In this document: positions 7,841 through 16,425 of the stretch, in pieces | How the letters are laid out: each line of letters opens with the position of its first letter | Position numbering within the stretch: the stretch's first letter is position 1 | Assembly (NCBI RefSeq): GCF_016714275.1 | Contig: NZ_JADJNP010000002.1 | Span: forward strand, 1-64,000 | From: Tessaracoccus sp. | Lineage (GTDB): Bacteria; Actinomycetota; Actinomycetes; Propionibacteriales; Propionibacteriaceae | DNA length: 64,000 bases | Direction of reading: 5' to 3' | Made by a program: the position numbers and the translations under genes | Notes under the pieces: model-generated | Databases searched by the model: none | Told to the model about the DNA's origin: nothing | What the model saw: only the letters and a program-made list of their open reading frames with translations

Positions 7841-7859
7841 TTAGGTAAGCATTGCCTAA
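7841..7859. promoter_or_regulatory. DtxR/IdeR-type iron box
   Basis: TTAGGTAAGCATTGCCTAA matches the 19-base DtxR consensus TTAGGTTAGSCTAACCTAA at 15 of 19 positions, with both outer half-sites TTAGG/CCTAA perfect. A third half-site CCTAA at 7832-7836 forms a second, tighter inverted repeat with the same TTAGG. This predicts Fe(II)-dependent repression of the downstream importer. Confidence 0.75.
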
Positions 7860-7926
7860 CTTATTTCCGACGATATGTCGGTTCAATACGGCGTGCTCGC
7901 ACCCGTCGAAAGTGAGACCTCCGCTC

Positions 7927-8973
7927 ATGCGTTTCCCTAGATTGCTCGCCGTCGCGTTCGGCGCCGCCGCACTCGTCCTCTCCGCCTGCGCCGGTGGCGC
8001 ACCCGCGCCCGACCCTGCCACCCAGGCCCCCAGCACCACCGGCTCGGCCACCACACCCTCCGACTACCCCATCGTCATCGAGCATGCGCTCGGCACCACG
8101 ACCATTCCCGCCAAGCCTGAGCGGGTGGCCACGGTCAACTGGGCCAACCATGAGGTGCCCCTCGCCCTGGGGGTCGTTCCCGTGGGCATGGCTGCGGCGA
8201 ACTTCGGCGACGACGACGGCGACGGCCTGCTGCCCTGGGTCTCAGAGAAGCTCACCGAACTGGGTGCCGAGACCCCAGTCCTGTTCGACGAGACCGACGG
8301 CGTCGACTTCGAGGCCGTCGCCGACACCAAGCCGGACGTGATTCTCGCCGCCTACTCCGGCCTGACGCAGGAGGACTACAACACCCTGAGCGAGATCGCC
8401 CCCACCGTCGCTTACCCCGAGGCGGCTTGGTCGACCTCGTGGCGCGACGTCATCCGCTATAACGCCAAGGGCATGGGCATGGATAAAGAGGGCGACGAGC
8501 TCATCGCCGGCTTGGAGGACGAGATCGGAAAGACCGTTGCCGCGCACCCCGAGCTCAAGGGCAAGGCGACCATGTTCGTCACGCACGTCGACACCACCGA
8601 CCTCAGCAAGGTGAACTTCTACACAGCCAACGACACGCGCGCCGCGTTCTTCGAGGACCTGGGCCTCACCACCCCTGCCGCCGTCGCCGAGGCCTCCGCG
8701 GCCGGTGAGTTCTCGGGCAGCGTGAGCGCGGAGCAGATCGACATGTTCGACGACGTGGATCTCATCGTTACCTATGGCGACCAGGCGCTCGTCGACACCC
8801 TGAAGGCTGATCCGCTGCTCTCGCAGATGCCCGCGATCAAGAACAACGCGGTCGTCTTCCTCGATGGGAGCGGCCCGCTGGGCACGGCGGCGAACCCCAC
8901 CCCGCTGTCGATCTCGTGGGTTCTTGAGGACTACGTCGCGATGCTCGCGAACGCCGTGAAGGCCCCGAGCTGA
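7927..8973 (+). CDS. iron-siderophore ABC transporter substrate-binding lipoprotein (FecB/FhuD-like)
   Basis: 348 residues from ATG 7927; the upstream part of the open frame is the iron-box leader. The N-terminus is a type II signal (MRFPRLLAVAFGAAALVLSAC) with the lipobox cysteine at residue 21. The PBP fold of cluster A-II follows: TIPAKPERVATVNWANHEVP, then VDFEAVADTKPDVILAAYSG and a C-terminal lobe ending NPTPLSISWVLEDYV. It captures a ferric siderophore or haem outside the membrane and feeds the two permeases encoded next. Iron control by the box upstream is strongly suggested. Confidence 0.92.
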   Translation: MRFPRLLAVAFGAAALVLSACAGGAPAPDPATQAPSTTGSATTPSDYPIVIEHALGTTTIPAKPERVATVNWANHEVPLALGVVPVGMAAANFGDDDGDGLLPWVSEKLTELGAETPVLFDETDGVDFEAVADTKPDVILAAYSGLTQEDYNTLSEIAPTVAYPEAAWSTSWRDVIRYNAKGMGMDKEGDELIAGLEDEIGKTVAAHPELKGKATMFVTHVDTTDLSKVNFYTANDTRAAFFEDLGLTTPAAVAEASAAGEFSGSVSAEQIDMFDDVDLIVTYGDQALVDTLKADPLLSQMPAIKNNAVVFLDGSGPLGTAANPTPLSISWVLEDYVAMLANAVKAPS

Positions 8974-9059
8974 ACCAGCAGGCCACCCTCGTCGCGCCGG
9001 GCGTCGCCATACTGAGGCGCCCGGCGCGACGACGCGCCCTCGGTCTACTCGGTGTCGCC

Positions 9060-10013
9060 GTGGCACTGGTCATCATCTGCGCGCTATCGGTGGCCGTCGG
9101 ATCACGGGCGGTGTCTTGGGCCGAGATCGTCGCGGCCCTCGGCGGCTCGACGAACGGCCTGGGCGAGGCGGCAGTGGTGAAGCGGCTCCTGCGCACCGTG
9201 CTCGCTCTGGTCGTGGGAGCAGCCTTGGGACTCTCCGGCGCCCTCATGCAAGGCGTCACCCGCAACCCGCTTGCCGACCCCGGCATCCTTGGCGTCAACA
9301 TGGGCGCCTCCCTCGCCGTAGTGGTAGGCATCGCATGGTTCGGGGTGTGGACTTACACCTCCTTCATCTGGATCGCCATCGTCGGCGCGGCGATCGCCGC
9401 GATCTTCGTCTACCTGGTCGGCTCGCTCGGCCGCGGCGGCGCGACGCCCCTGAAGCTGGCTCTCGCGGGTGCCGCGACGGCAACGGCCCTTAGCGCCTTC
9501 ATCAGCGCCATCGTGCTGCCCCGGGGCGACATCGCCGGCAGCGTCCGCTCCTGGCAGATCGGCGGCGTCGGCGGCGCGAACATGGATGCCATTGCGCAAG
9601 TCGCGCCTTTCCTCGTCATCGGCACGATCGTCGCCTTGTTCTCCGCCCGGTCGCTCAACTCGCTCGCCCTCGGCGACGAGCTGGCGGCTGGCCTCGGCGA
9701 GCACGTAGCGCTGGCTCGCGCCGTCGCTTCTCTGGGAGCCGTGATCCTCTGCGGCGCGGCAACCGCGGTCGCCGGGCCCATCGGATTCGTCGGCCTCGTG
9801 GTGCCGCATGTCTGTCGCCTGATCGTCGGCGTGGACTACCGCTGGCTTCTGCCCTTCTGCGCGCTGACCGGCGCGGCACTGTTGACAGCATCTGACGTGA
9901 TCGGCCGAGTCGTGGCGCGCCCGGACGAGGTCGACGTCGGCATCATCACGGCGCTCGTCGGTGCCCCGTTCTTCATCGCGATCGTGCGCCGCCAGAAGGT
10001 GCGCGAGCTGTGA
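9060..10013 (+). CDS. FecCD-family iron ABC transporter permease (first)
   Basis: At least 317 residues of a BtuC/FecCD permease: GLSGALMQGVTRNPLADPGILG, several membrane spans, and the coupling-helix region PIGFVGLVVPHVCRLIVG near the C-terminus. GTG at 9060 is the only standard in-frame start, but it falls inside the first membrane helix. The frame is open upstream and reads RRPARRRALGLLGVAV, a basic stretch that normally precedes this helix. The true start may therefore be a CTG, for instance at 8970 overlapping the lipoprotein stop. It partners the second permease in a heterodimer. Confidence 0.88.
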   Translation: MALVIICALSVAVGSRAVSWAEIVAALGGSTNGLGEAAVVKRLLRTVLALVVGAALGLSGALMQGVTRNPLADPGILGVNMGASLAVVVGIAWFGVWTYTSFIWIAIVGAAIAAIFVYLVGSLGRGGATPLKLALAGAATATALSAFISAIVLPRGDIAGSVRSWQIGGVGGANMDAIAQVAPFLVIGTIVALFSARSLNSLALGDELAAGLGEHVALARAVASLGAVILCGAATAVAGPIGFVGLVVPHVCRLIVGVDYRWLLPFCALTGAALLTASDVIGRVVARPDEVDVGIITALVGAPFFIAIVRRQKVREL

Positions 10014-11065
10014 GCGCCGGCACGACCACCGCGTCCGCGGCGAGCGTGGCGCTCGTCTCGTCGGGGCGTCGTGCCAGGGGACGCCGCCGCCTGACCGTGA
10101 TGGTCCTTCTCGCGGGCGCGATCGCGGCCCTCTTCGTGATCTCGCTGATGGTGGGCAACACCTTCTATCCGATGGGCGACGTGGTGAGCGTGATCCTCGG
10201 AAAGGACGTCGCCGGCGCAACGTTTACCGTCGGGCGGCTGCGACTGCCGCGCGCGGTGCTCGCAGTCGTCGCCGGTCTCAGTTTCGGCCTTGGCGGGGTG
10301 ACCTTCCAGACGATGCTCCGCAACCCGCTGGCCAGTCCCGACATCATCGGCATCAGCTCCGGCGCCAGCGCGGCAGCGGCGTTCGCGATCATCGTGCTGG
10401 GCCTCTCGGGAACCGGCGTATCGATCTTCGCGATCGCAGCGGGCCTCGGTGTGGCCCTTGCCGTCTACATGTTGTCGTTCCGTTCGGGGGTTGCCGGCAC
10501 CCGGTTGATCCTGATCGGCATCGGCATCGCCGCGATGCTCGACTCGCTGACCTCGTACTTTCTCAGCAAGGCACCGCAGTGGGAACTTCAGGAGGCGATG
10601 CGCTGGCTGATGGGCAGCCTGAACGGCGCGCGGTGGGAGTCCAACCTGCCCGCGGTCATCGCGCTCGCCATTTTCGCGCCGATCCTTCTCGGACAGGGCA
10701 GAAACCTCTCCGCGCTCCGGTTGGGTGATGACACCGCCGCGGCGCTCGGGGTGCGCACAGAGCGAACCAGGATCCTCTTGATCGTCTCGGCCGTCGGCCT
10801 CATCGCCTTCGCGACGGCGGCCGCAGGCCCCATCGCCTTCGTCGCGTTCCTCTCCGGCCCCATCGCCGCGCGGATCATCGGCCCACATGGCTCGCCTCTG
10901 GTGCCCGCAGCCCTCGTCGGGGCGCTGCTGGTGCTGCTCGCCGACCTGCTCGGCCAATACGCGTTCGGCGCCCGCTACCCCGTCGGCGTCGTCACGGGAG
11001 CCCTTGGCGCGCCCTACCTCGTCTACCTCATCATCCGCACCAACCGCACAGGAGGGTCGCTGTGA
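10010..11065 (+). CDS. FecCD-family iron ABC transporter permease (second)
   Basis: 351 residues from GTG 10010, overlapping the preceding stop as GTGA. A basic N-terminal tail (GRRARGRRRLTVMVLLAG) leads into about ten membrane spans. Family signatures are SFGLGGVTFQTMLRNPLASP and GPIAFVAFLSGPIAARI, the latter being the ATPase-coupling loop. Tight coupling on both sides supports equal expression with its partner permease and ATPase. Confidence 0.92.
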   Translation: MSAGTTTASAASVALVSSGRRARGRRRLTVMVLLAGAIAALFVISLMVGNTFYPMGDVVSVILGKDVAGATFTVGRLRLPRAVLAVVAGLSFGLGGVTFQTMLRNPLASPDIIGISSGASAAAAFAIIVLGLSGTGVSIFAIAAGLGVALAVYMLSFRSGVAGTRLILIGIGIAAMLDSLTSYFLSKAPQWELQEAMRWLMGSLNGARWESNLPAVIALAIFAPILLGQGRNLSALRLGDDTAAALGVRTERTRILLIVSAVGLIAFATAAAGPIAFVAFLSGPIAARIIGPHGSPLVPAALVGALLVLLADLLGQYAFGARYPVGVVTGALGAPYLVYLIIRTNRTGGSL

Positions 11066-11880
11066 CCCGGTCCCATCTCCTTGAGGCCCGCCACCTCAGC
11101 CTCGGGTACCGCGACCGTTCGGTGATTGAGGGCCTCGACCTCAGCGTCTCACCCGGCGAGATCACGGTGATCGTCGGGGCGAACGCCTGCGGCAAGTCGA
11201 CGCTGCTCCGCTCGCTCTCCCGCCTGCTCACCCCCCGCGAGGGCCGAGTGCTGCTCGACGGGAAGCAGGTGCACCGGATGCCCGCGAAGGAGCTGGCACG
11301 AACGTTGGGGCTGCTCCCCCAGGCGCCGATTGCCCCAGAGGGCATCACGGTTGCGGACCTCGTCGGCCGGGGCCGACACCCCCACCAGCGGGTCTTCTCC
11401 CGCTGGACCGCGAGCGACGACGAGGCCGTGGCAGCGGCGCTCGAGGCGACCAACACGCTGGATCTGGCGGAACGCGCTGTCGACGAGCTGTCCGGCGGTC
11501 AACGCCAGCGGGTGTGGATCGCCATGGCGTTGGCCCAGCAGACCGAGCTGCTGCTGCTCGACGAGCCCACCACCTTCCTGGATGTGAGCCACCAGGTGGA
11601 GGTGCTGGACCTGCTGACCGACCTCAACCAGTCCAGCGGCACCACCATCGTGATGGTGTTACACGACCTCAACCTCGCCGCCCGCTACGCCGATCACCTC
11701 GTCGCCATCGCCGATGGCGCCGTCTACCAGTCAGGCACTCCCGAGGAGGTGCTGACCGCCGACATGGTGCGTACGGTCTTCGGCATCGACAGCCAGATCA
11801 TCGCCGACCCCACAAGCGGCCGGCCCTTGATGTTGCCCCTCGGCCGCCATCGCGTCCGTGCAACACCTACTCGCCCTTGA
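11062..11880 (+). CDS. iron-siderophore ABC transporter ATP-binding protein (FepC-like)
   Basis: 272 residues from GTG 11062, overlapping the permease stop as GTGA. Walker A is GANACGKST at about residue 37; the Q-loop is LLPQAP; the signature is ELSGGQRQRVWIAMALAQ; Walker B is LLLLDEPTTFLD; the H-loop is VLHDLNLAARY. The C-terminal VFGIDSQIIADPTSGRP segment is typical of FecE/FepC. It powers import by the two FecCD permeases at the cytosolic face and closes the iron-uptake operon. Confidence 0.93.
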   Translation: MTRSHLLEARHLSLGYRDRSVIEGLDLSVSPGEITVIVGANACGKSTLLRSLSRLLTPREGRVLLDGKQVHRMPAKELARTLGLLPQAPIAPEGITVADLVGRGRHPHQRVFSRWTASDDEAVAAALEATNTLDLAERAVDELSGGQRQRVWIAMALAQQTELLLLDEPTTFLDVSHQVEVLDLLTDLNQSSGTTIVMVLHDLNLAARYADHLVAIADGAVYQSGTPEEVLTADMVRTVFGIDSQIIADPTSGRPLMLPLGRHRVRATPTRP

Positions 11881-12045
11881 CCGCTCTCATTCACGACCTA
11901 TAGCAGCGTGATCGCTCCCGTCGGGCCATCGAGGCGGATGCGATGTCCGGTCGGGATGCGCTCCGTGGCACGGACGACGCCCACGACCGGTGGGCATTCT
12001 CCTCCCGGTCTTGCCCCGTCGCGCCCGGAGGAGCAGGGTGGGCAT

Positions 12046-12474
12046 ATGACTGCGAAGATGTCGATCACGATGGACGCCGCCGACCCGTTGGCGCAGGGCG
12101 AGTTCTGGGCCCTCGCCCTCGGTTATGTCCGGGAGGCTCCTCCCGCGCCGCACCAGACGTGGGAGGAGGCACTCGTCGCCTGGGGCCTGCCGAGGGAGCG
12201 CTGGAACGACGCGAACGCAATCGTCGATCCCGACGGCGTCGGCCCCCGCATCTTCATCCAGAGGGTTCCGGAACCGAAGACCGCGAAGAACCGCGTCCAT
12301 ATCGACGTGCGGATGTCGGTCCTTCACGAGAACAAGGATCTCGCCGCGATGCGAGCGAAGGCGGATCAGTTGGTCGGGGCGGGTGCGACGCTCGTCAAGG
12401 TGTTCGACGAGGAGTTCACCGGCCAGTGGATCGTGATGCTCGACCCCGAGGGCAACGAGTTCTGCATCGTCTAG
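12046..12474 (+). CDS. VOC-family (glyoxalase-like) protein
   Basis: 142 residues from ATG 12046, chosen because a strong GGAGGAG lies about 14 bases upstream and conserved sequence begins there. It has the paired beta-alpha-beta modules of the vicinal-oxygen-chelate fold: DPLAQGEFWALALGYV in the first half and NRVHIDVRM...FTGQWIVMLDPEGNEFCIV in the second, the usual metal-site strand with His and Glu. This resembles the Glyoxalase_6 (PF18029) group. The substrate is unknown. Its 3' end overlaps the convergent epimerase gene by four bases. Confidence 0.82.
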   Translation: MTAKMSITMDAADPLAQGEFWALALGYVREAPPAPHQTWEEALVAWGLPRERWNDANAIVDPDGVGPRIFIQRVPEPKTAKNRVHIDVRMSVLHENKDLAAMRAKADQLVGAGATLVKVFDEEFTGQWIVMLDPEGNEFCIV

Positions 12475-13388
12475 ACCGCACCACCGAGGCCGGCCGCGAC
12501 GATGTCGGCGAGCTCCGGGTGACGGAACATGAAACCGTTGTCCCGCAGTGCGCGAGGCTCGACCCGCTGGCTGCCGATCACTTCGACGGCCATCTCGCCT
12601 AGCGCGAGGCGCAGGGCGAACCGCGGTACGGGCAGCAGCGTCGGGCGGCGCAACTGGCGCCCCAGCTCCTCAGTGAGCTGCGCATTGGTGACCGGCGATG
12701 GCGCGGTCAGGTTCACCGGGCCCACGACGTCGTCGCGCTCGATCAGGAAGCGGAGCGCCGCGACCTCGTCTGTCAACGAGATCAGGCTCCAGTACTGATG
12801 GCCGTCACCGAGCCTCCCACCAAGGCCGAGCCGAAACAGCGGCAGGAGCTGCGCCGCGGCACCACCGCCACCGTCGAACACGATGCCGGTGCGGGCGTGC
12901 GCCACGCGGATGCCGGCGTGCCTCGCGGGGTCGGCCGAGTCCTCCCACACCTGGCAGACCTGGGCGAGGAAGTCCGCCCCGGGCCCGTCCTCCTCGGTCA
13001 CGACCCGATCGCCCGTCTGCCCGTAGTAGCCGACGGCGGACGCGGAAACGAGGACGCGAGGCCCGCTATTCAGCCCCGCGAGGGTCTCGGCCAGAAGCGT
13101 CGTGCCCCGGCGTCGGCTCTCGAGGATCTGGGTCTTGTAGGCGGCGGACCAGCGGCGGTCACCGACTCCCGCGCCGGCCAGATGCACCGCGCCGTCGATG
13201 TCCTCCAGGGCCTCACGGTCGATGGTCCCGGCGGTCGGATCCCAGGAGGCGCCGCGTGAGCCGTCGCTCCAAGCGCCGAGGCGGGCGCCGGGGCGCACCA
13301 ACCGGACAACCTCGTGCCCATCGGCCAGCAGGGAGCGGGTGAGGGCAGAGCCGATGAACCCTGTCGAGCCGGTGACCGCGATCTTCAT
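12471..13388 (-). CDS. TIGR01777-family NAD-dependent epimerase/dehydratase-like protein
   Basis: 305 residues with an N-terminal Rossmann motif (VTGSTGFIGSAL), then the GAVHLAGAGVGDRRW segment and the SASAVGYYGQTGD motif carrying the YxxxK-like region of the extended SDR fold. The C-terminus (RFALRLALGEMAVEVIGSQRVEPRAL) is the DUF1731 domain that defines TIGR01777 proteins such as YfcH. The substrate is unknown; E. coli relatives are linked to cell-division phenotypes. It is divergent from the fluoride-riboswitch operon across about 50 bases. Confidence 0.88.
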   Translation of the reverse strand: MKIAVTGSTGFIGSALTRSLLADGHEVVRLVRPGARLGAWSDGSRGASWDPTAGTIDREALEDIDGAVHLAGAGVGDRRWSAAYKTQILESRRRGTTLLAETLAGLNSGPRVLVSASAVGYYGQTGDRVVTEEDGPGADFLAQVCQVWEDSADPARHAGIRVAHARTGIVFDGGGGAAAQLLPLFRLGLGGRLGDGHQYWSLISLTDEVAALRFLIERDDVVGPVNLTAPSPVTNAQLTEELGRQLRRPTLLPVPRFALRLALGEMAVEVIGSQRVEPRALRDNGFMFRHPELADIVAAGLGGAV

Positions 13389-13440
13389 CGCCCCAGTCTG
13401 ACACGCGGCCGCCCTGCGAACGAGGAGTGACTATGCTGAG

Positions 13441-13504
13441 GGTGGCGATGGATCCCGCCAGGGCGTGATGCCCGAACCGCCGGTTGGCTGATGGTTCCTG
13501 CACC
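13441..13504 (+). promoter_or_regulatory. fluoride (crcB) riboswitch aptamer
   Basis: The sequence fits the crcB-motif fold. P1 is GGTG (13441-13444) with CACC (13501-13504). The GGCGATG...CGCC hairpin is followed by an AAC linker and the conserved GCTGATGG segment. A pseudoknot pairs GGATCC (13450-13455) with GGTTCC (13493-13498) at five of six positions. An extra small hairpin (GGGC...GCCC, 13461-13473) sits between the first stem and the AAC linker. Just downstream, GGGCAGGC/GCCTGCCC (13514-13531) forms a hairpin next to the GGAGAGG ribosome site, a likely expression platform. The downstream genes encode two fluoride channels, which supports the call. Confidence 0.8.
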
Positions 13505-13543
13505 GTGACAACGGGGCAGGCCCGCCTGCCCGGAGAGGCCCTC

Positions 13544-14089
13544 ATGGCACACAACCCGCCACAACCGGCCGCCGAACGAATCACGCCGTTCTCCGGTGAT
13601 CCTCTCGTCGTCGGCATCGTCCCCGGTCAGTCGCCGCTGGTCACCCTCACCGCGGCCTCGCTGGCGACAGCTATCGGCGCTCCGCTCGTCCTCTTCGCCT
13701 ACGTCGACCCCGGCCGCTACGTCGTCGAGGAGCGCGCCGACGGCACGGTCCGGCACGAGTCGATGAGCCCCGACAGCCTCGACGACTGGCAGGGCACCCG
13801 CGACGAGTTGCGGGCACAGGTGGCGGCGACGTTGCCCGATGTCCCTTTCGAGTGGGAGGTCCGATACCTGGCCGGGCGACCTGACCGGGCGCTGACGCAC
13901 CTGGCGCGCGCCGTCGACGCCGCGGCGATCGTCATCGGAGCCAGGAAGCCGCACCGGGGCATGGACTTCGCCGCTCGGCTCCAAGGCTCCGTTTCGGTGC
14001 ACCTCGCTCACCATCAGCATCGCCCGGTGATCACGGTTCCGCTCGCCGTCGTCGACTGGAAGGACACGGAGAGCCCATGGGCACGCTGA
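13544..14089 (+). CDS. universal stress protein family protein
   Basis: 181 residues from ATG 13544, behind GGAGAGG. One UspA domain: VVGIVPGQSPLVTLTAASLA, then PLVLFAYVDPG, a central acidic helix, and the nucleotide-binding-type end AAAIVIGARKPHRGMDFAARLQGSVSVHLAHHQHRPVITVP, in which the usual G-2x-G-9x-G-S/T is present in modified form. It is the first gene after the fluoride riboswitch and overlaps crcB by 13 bases, so it should be induced by fluoride. A role in surviving fluoride stress is inferred from position. Confidence 0.85.
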   Translation: MAHNPPQPAAERITPFSGDPLVVGIVPGQSPLVTLTAASLATAIGAPLVLFAYVDPGRYVVEERADGTVRHESMSPDSLDDWQGTRDELRAQVAATLPDVPFEWEVRYLAGRPDRALTHLARAVDAAAIVIGARKPHRGMDFAARLQGSVSVHLAHHQHRPVITVPLAVVDWKDTESPWAR

Positions 14090-14517
14090 GCCCGCGCCGA
14101 CTCCTCCCGTATGCGGGGCTGATCTTCGCGGGCTGCGTGATAGGGACCTTCGCACGCGCGGCCCTCGCGACGGCGTTCCCGCACCCGGAGGCAGGCTGGC
14201 CATGGGCGACGTTCTGGATCAACGTGGTCGGCAGCGTGGCACTCGGGGCTCTCCTCGAGGCGCTCGGCCACGCCGGCGACGACTCGGGATGGCGCCGCGC
14301 CGTCCGCCTGGGTGTGGGCACGGGGGTGATCGGCGGGTTCACGACGTACAGCACGTTCGTCGTGGAGATCGACCAGCTCGCACGAGCCGGGGCCGTGCCG
14401 CTGGCCGCGGCGTACGCGCCGGTCAGCGTGTTCGTCGGCCTCGTCGCCGCGGTGGTGGGAATGGCCGCGGTCTCCGCCGTCGCGCGGCGCCTCGCCATGC
14501 AGAAACGAGCCGCGTGA
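14077..14517 (+). CDS. crcB: fluoride channel subunit Fluc (CrcB), first copy
   Basis: 146 residues, four membrane spans. Hallmarks: GCVIGTFARAALAT in helix 1, the WPWATFWINVVGSVALG helix 2 with the conserved Asn, and the GVIGGFTTYSTFVVE helix 3 break carrying the Phe-box/Thr track. Fluc is a dual-topology fluoride-selective channel that lets cytosolic F- leave. It overlaps the stress-protein gene upstream and the second copy downstream (TGATG), so the two Fluc proteins should be made together and could form the antiparallel heterodimer known in Gram-positive bacteria. Confidence 0.93.
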   Translation: MGTLSPRRLLPYAGLIFAGCVIGTFARAALATAFPHPEAGWPWATFWINVVGSVALGALLEALGHAGDDSGWRRAVRLGVGTGVIGGFTTYSTFVVEIDQLARAGAVPLAAAYAPVSVFVGLVAAVVGMAAVSAVARRLAMQKRAA

Positions 14518-14885
14518 TGGGCCTCCTCCTCGTCACGGCCTTCGCGGGCGGCTTAGGCGGCGTCGCCCGTTTCCTGGTCGACACCGCCGTCAGCACCCGC
14601 AGCAAGCTCTCGATTCCGGTGGGCACGATCGTCGTGAACGCGACCGCCTGCCTGCTGCTGGGGCTGCTCACCGGCTACGCGCTCTCCCACGACGGCGCTG
14701 CCTCGGCCCGCGCGGTCCTCGGTGTCGGCTTCCTGGGCGGCTACTCGACGTTCAGTACCGCCTCCGTCGAGGGCGCTCGCCTGCTCCGACAAGGCCGCAC
14801 CCTCGCCGCCGTCGTCCACGGCGGCGGGATGCTGCTGCTGTGCCTTGTGACCTCGGCCCTCGGCCTCGTCCTCGGCGCGCTGTAG
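14517..14885 (+). CDS. crcB: fluoride channel subunit Fluc (CrcB), second copy
   Basis: 122 residues starting at the ATG that shares its A with the stop of the first copy. Four spans with AGGLGGVARFLVDTAV, PVGTIVVNATACLLLGLL (conserved Asn) and GFLGGYSTFSTASVEG. It is shorter and lacks the charged N-terminal extension of its partner, consistent with opposite membrane orientation in a heterodimeric Fluc. It ends the riboswitch operon. Confidence 0.93.
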   Translation: MGLLLVTAFAGGLGGVARFLVDTAVSTRSKLSIPVGTIVVNATACLLLGLLTGYALSHDGAASARAVLGVGFLGGYSTFSTASVEGARLLRQGRTLAAVVHGGGMLLLCLVTSALGLVLGAL

Positions 14886-14911
14886 AGCACAGGACCGATG
14901 TCGGCCGCGGC

Positions 14912-16300
14912 TTAGCCGAGCGGGTGATTGGCCACGAGCCGGCGGGTAGGGTCCACGGCATCGCGGACCTGCCGCAGGCGGGCCCAAGCGGAAGCCTCGT
15001 ATCCGGCCGACACGTCGACGGCGTTGTCGTCGAAGTTGAGGTAGCGCCCGCCGCTCGCCCATGGCGCCAGCGCCTCGACGGCGCGGGTCGCATCCGCGAG
15101 GCCCACGGCTGCGGCCTCGGGCGTCGGGGCGATCCCGATGAAGAACGCCAGGTAGTCGCCGCGAAGCCGATCCAGCGCGGCGTGCGCCGGGCTGCCGGCG
15201 GCGCCGCCTACGTGTCGGATCTCCGCAGCCAAGACGGAGATGCCCGAGTTCGGTCCAGCCACCTCGAGGAGACGGCAGACCGCGTCGCCGGGCAGGTTCC
15301 GCAGCAGCACCGAGTTCGAGACCGACGGCGTCGGGCCCGCGGGGTCCATGTGGATCCGGGTCAGGGCCGGCGCGGGGACCCGGGCGAAGGTGTCCCTCTC
15401 GGGCGCGAGGGCCCGCATCGGCGCAAGCAGCGCGGCGGCCTCGGCGTCGGAGGCGAGGATCGCGCCGTCGAGCACGACTAGCTTCCTGCCACTCAGGAAC
15501 GGCGGCAGCTCCGGCAGCGGCGGGAAGTTCATGAGCCGCAGCGCGGTCGTCGCGGCGTTCGAGAGGTCACGCGTCCAGGCGGCCCAGGCGTGCGCAACCT
15601 CCGCCGCCCGCTCCCCCGGCCACAGCAGCATCCCCGCGTAGGCCTCTCGGATCGGCAACAGGTCGAACTCCAGGGCGGTGACGACGCCGAAGCTCCCGCC
15701 CCCGCCCTTCAGCGCCCAGAAGAGCTCGGGCTCGTTCTCCGCGTCGGCGCGCACGAGGCAGCCGTCGGCGAGGACGATCTCCACGGCGCGCAGGTGGTGT
15801 GCGGCGAGGCCGTGCTGACGCGCGTACCAGGAAAGGCCGCCGCCGAGCGTGTAGCCGGCGACGGCCACATCGGGCGCCGAGCCGTGCAGTGCAGCCAACC
15901 CATGCGGGCCCGCTGCCTGCACGACCTCGTCCCACAGGGTGCCGCCGAGGATGCGGGCGATGCGGAGGTCGGGGTCGATGGTGACGCCCGTCAGCTCGTT
16001 CAGCCGGACAAGCACGACGTCGGACAGGTCTAGCCCGGTGAAGGGGCTCGCGCCGTGGCCGCTGCTCTGCGGCGCGATCCGCAGGCCCGCCGCGGCCGCC
16101 GCGCGTACGACGTCGACGACATCCTCGGCGGAATGCGGCACGGCGACGGCGGCCGGGCGCTGGTCCACCTGCACCGCCCAGGGTGTGCGGACACGGTCGT
16201 AGCCGTCGTCCCCGGGCAGGAAGACGCGGCCCTGGCAGAGCGGGCGGAGCACCTCCGCCGGACGGTGCGGGTGGGTAGTGACGAGGATGTCGGTTGACAT
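14912..16300 (-). CDS. FAD-binding oxidoreductase, berberine-bridge-enzyme type
   Basis: 462 residues from ATG 16300, with AAAGGA about ten bases upstream. Residues 45-190 form a PCMH/FAD_binding_4 domain; SSGHGAS carries the histidine usually linked to FAD, and GYTLGGGLSWYARQHGLAAH is the second pyrophosphate loop. The cysteine of bicovalent enzymes is not visible at its usual site, so attachment is probably by His only. The C-terminus is a BBE motif (RYLNFDDNAVDVSAGY). Such enzymes oxidise sugars, alkaloids or polyketides. A LuxR regulator is divergent across 160 bases and is its likely controller. Confidence 0.9.
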   Translation of the reverse strand: MSTDILVTTHPHRPAEVLRPLCQGRVFLPGDDGYDRVRTPWAVQVDQRPAAVAVPHSAEDVVDVVRAAAAAGLRIAPQSSGHGASPFTGLDLSDVVLVRLNELTGVTIDPDLRIARILGGTLWDEVVQAAGPHGLAALHGSAPDVAVAGYTLGGGLSWYARQHGLAAHHLRAVEIVLADGCLVRADAENEPELFWALKGGGGSFGVVTALEFDLLPIREAYAGMLLWPGERAAEVAHAWAAWTRDLSNAATTALRLMNFPPLPELPPFLSGRKLVVLDGAILASDAEAAALLAPMRALAPERDTFARVPAPALTRIHMDPAGPTPSVSNSVLLRNLPGDAVCRLLEVAGPNSGISVLAAEIRHVGGAAGSPAHAALDRLRGDYLAFFIGIAPTPEAAAVGLADATRAVEALAPWASGGRYLNFDDNAVDVSAGYEASAWARLRQVRDAVDPTRRLVANHPLG

Positions 16301-16409
16301 GACGTGGTGTCCTTTCTTCGCGGTGGCTCCACCTTCGCCCGCTGGCCGCGCCCGCGAAATCCCTCCGGGCCGGGGACTCCCCGCACACGCAGGAAGGGAC
16401 CCGCGCATC

Positions 16410-16425
16410 CCCCAGGAATCTGGGG
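16410..16425. promoter_or_regulatory. inverted repeat in divergent promoter region
   Basis: CCCCAG GAAT CTGGGG is a perfect inverted repeat with a 4-base spacer, 36 bases before the luxR-type start and 110 bases from the oxidoreductase start. Its symmetry and place suit an operator for the LuxR protein encoded next to it. No T-run follows, so a terminator is less likely. Confidence 0.45.
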
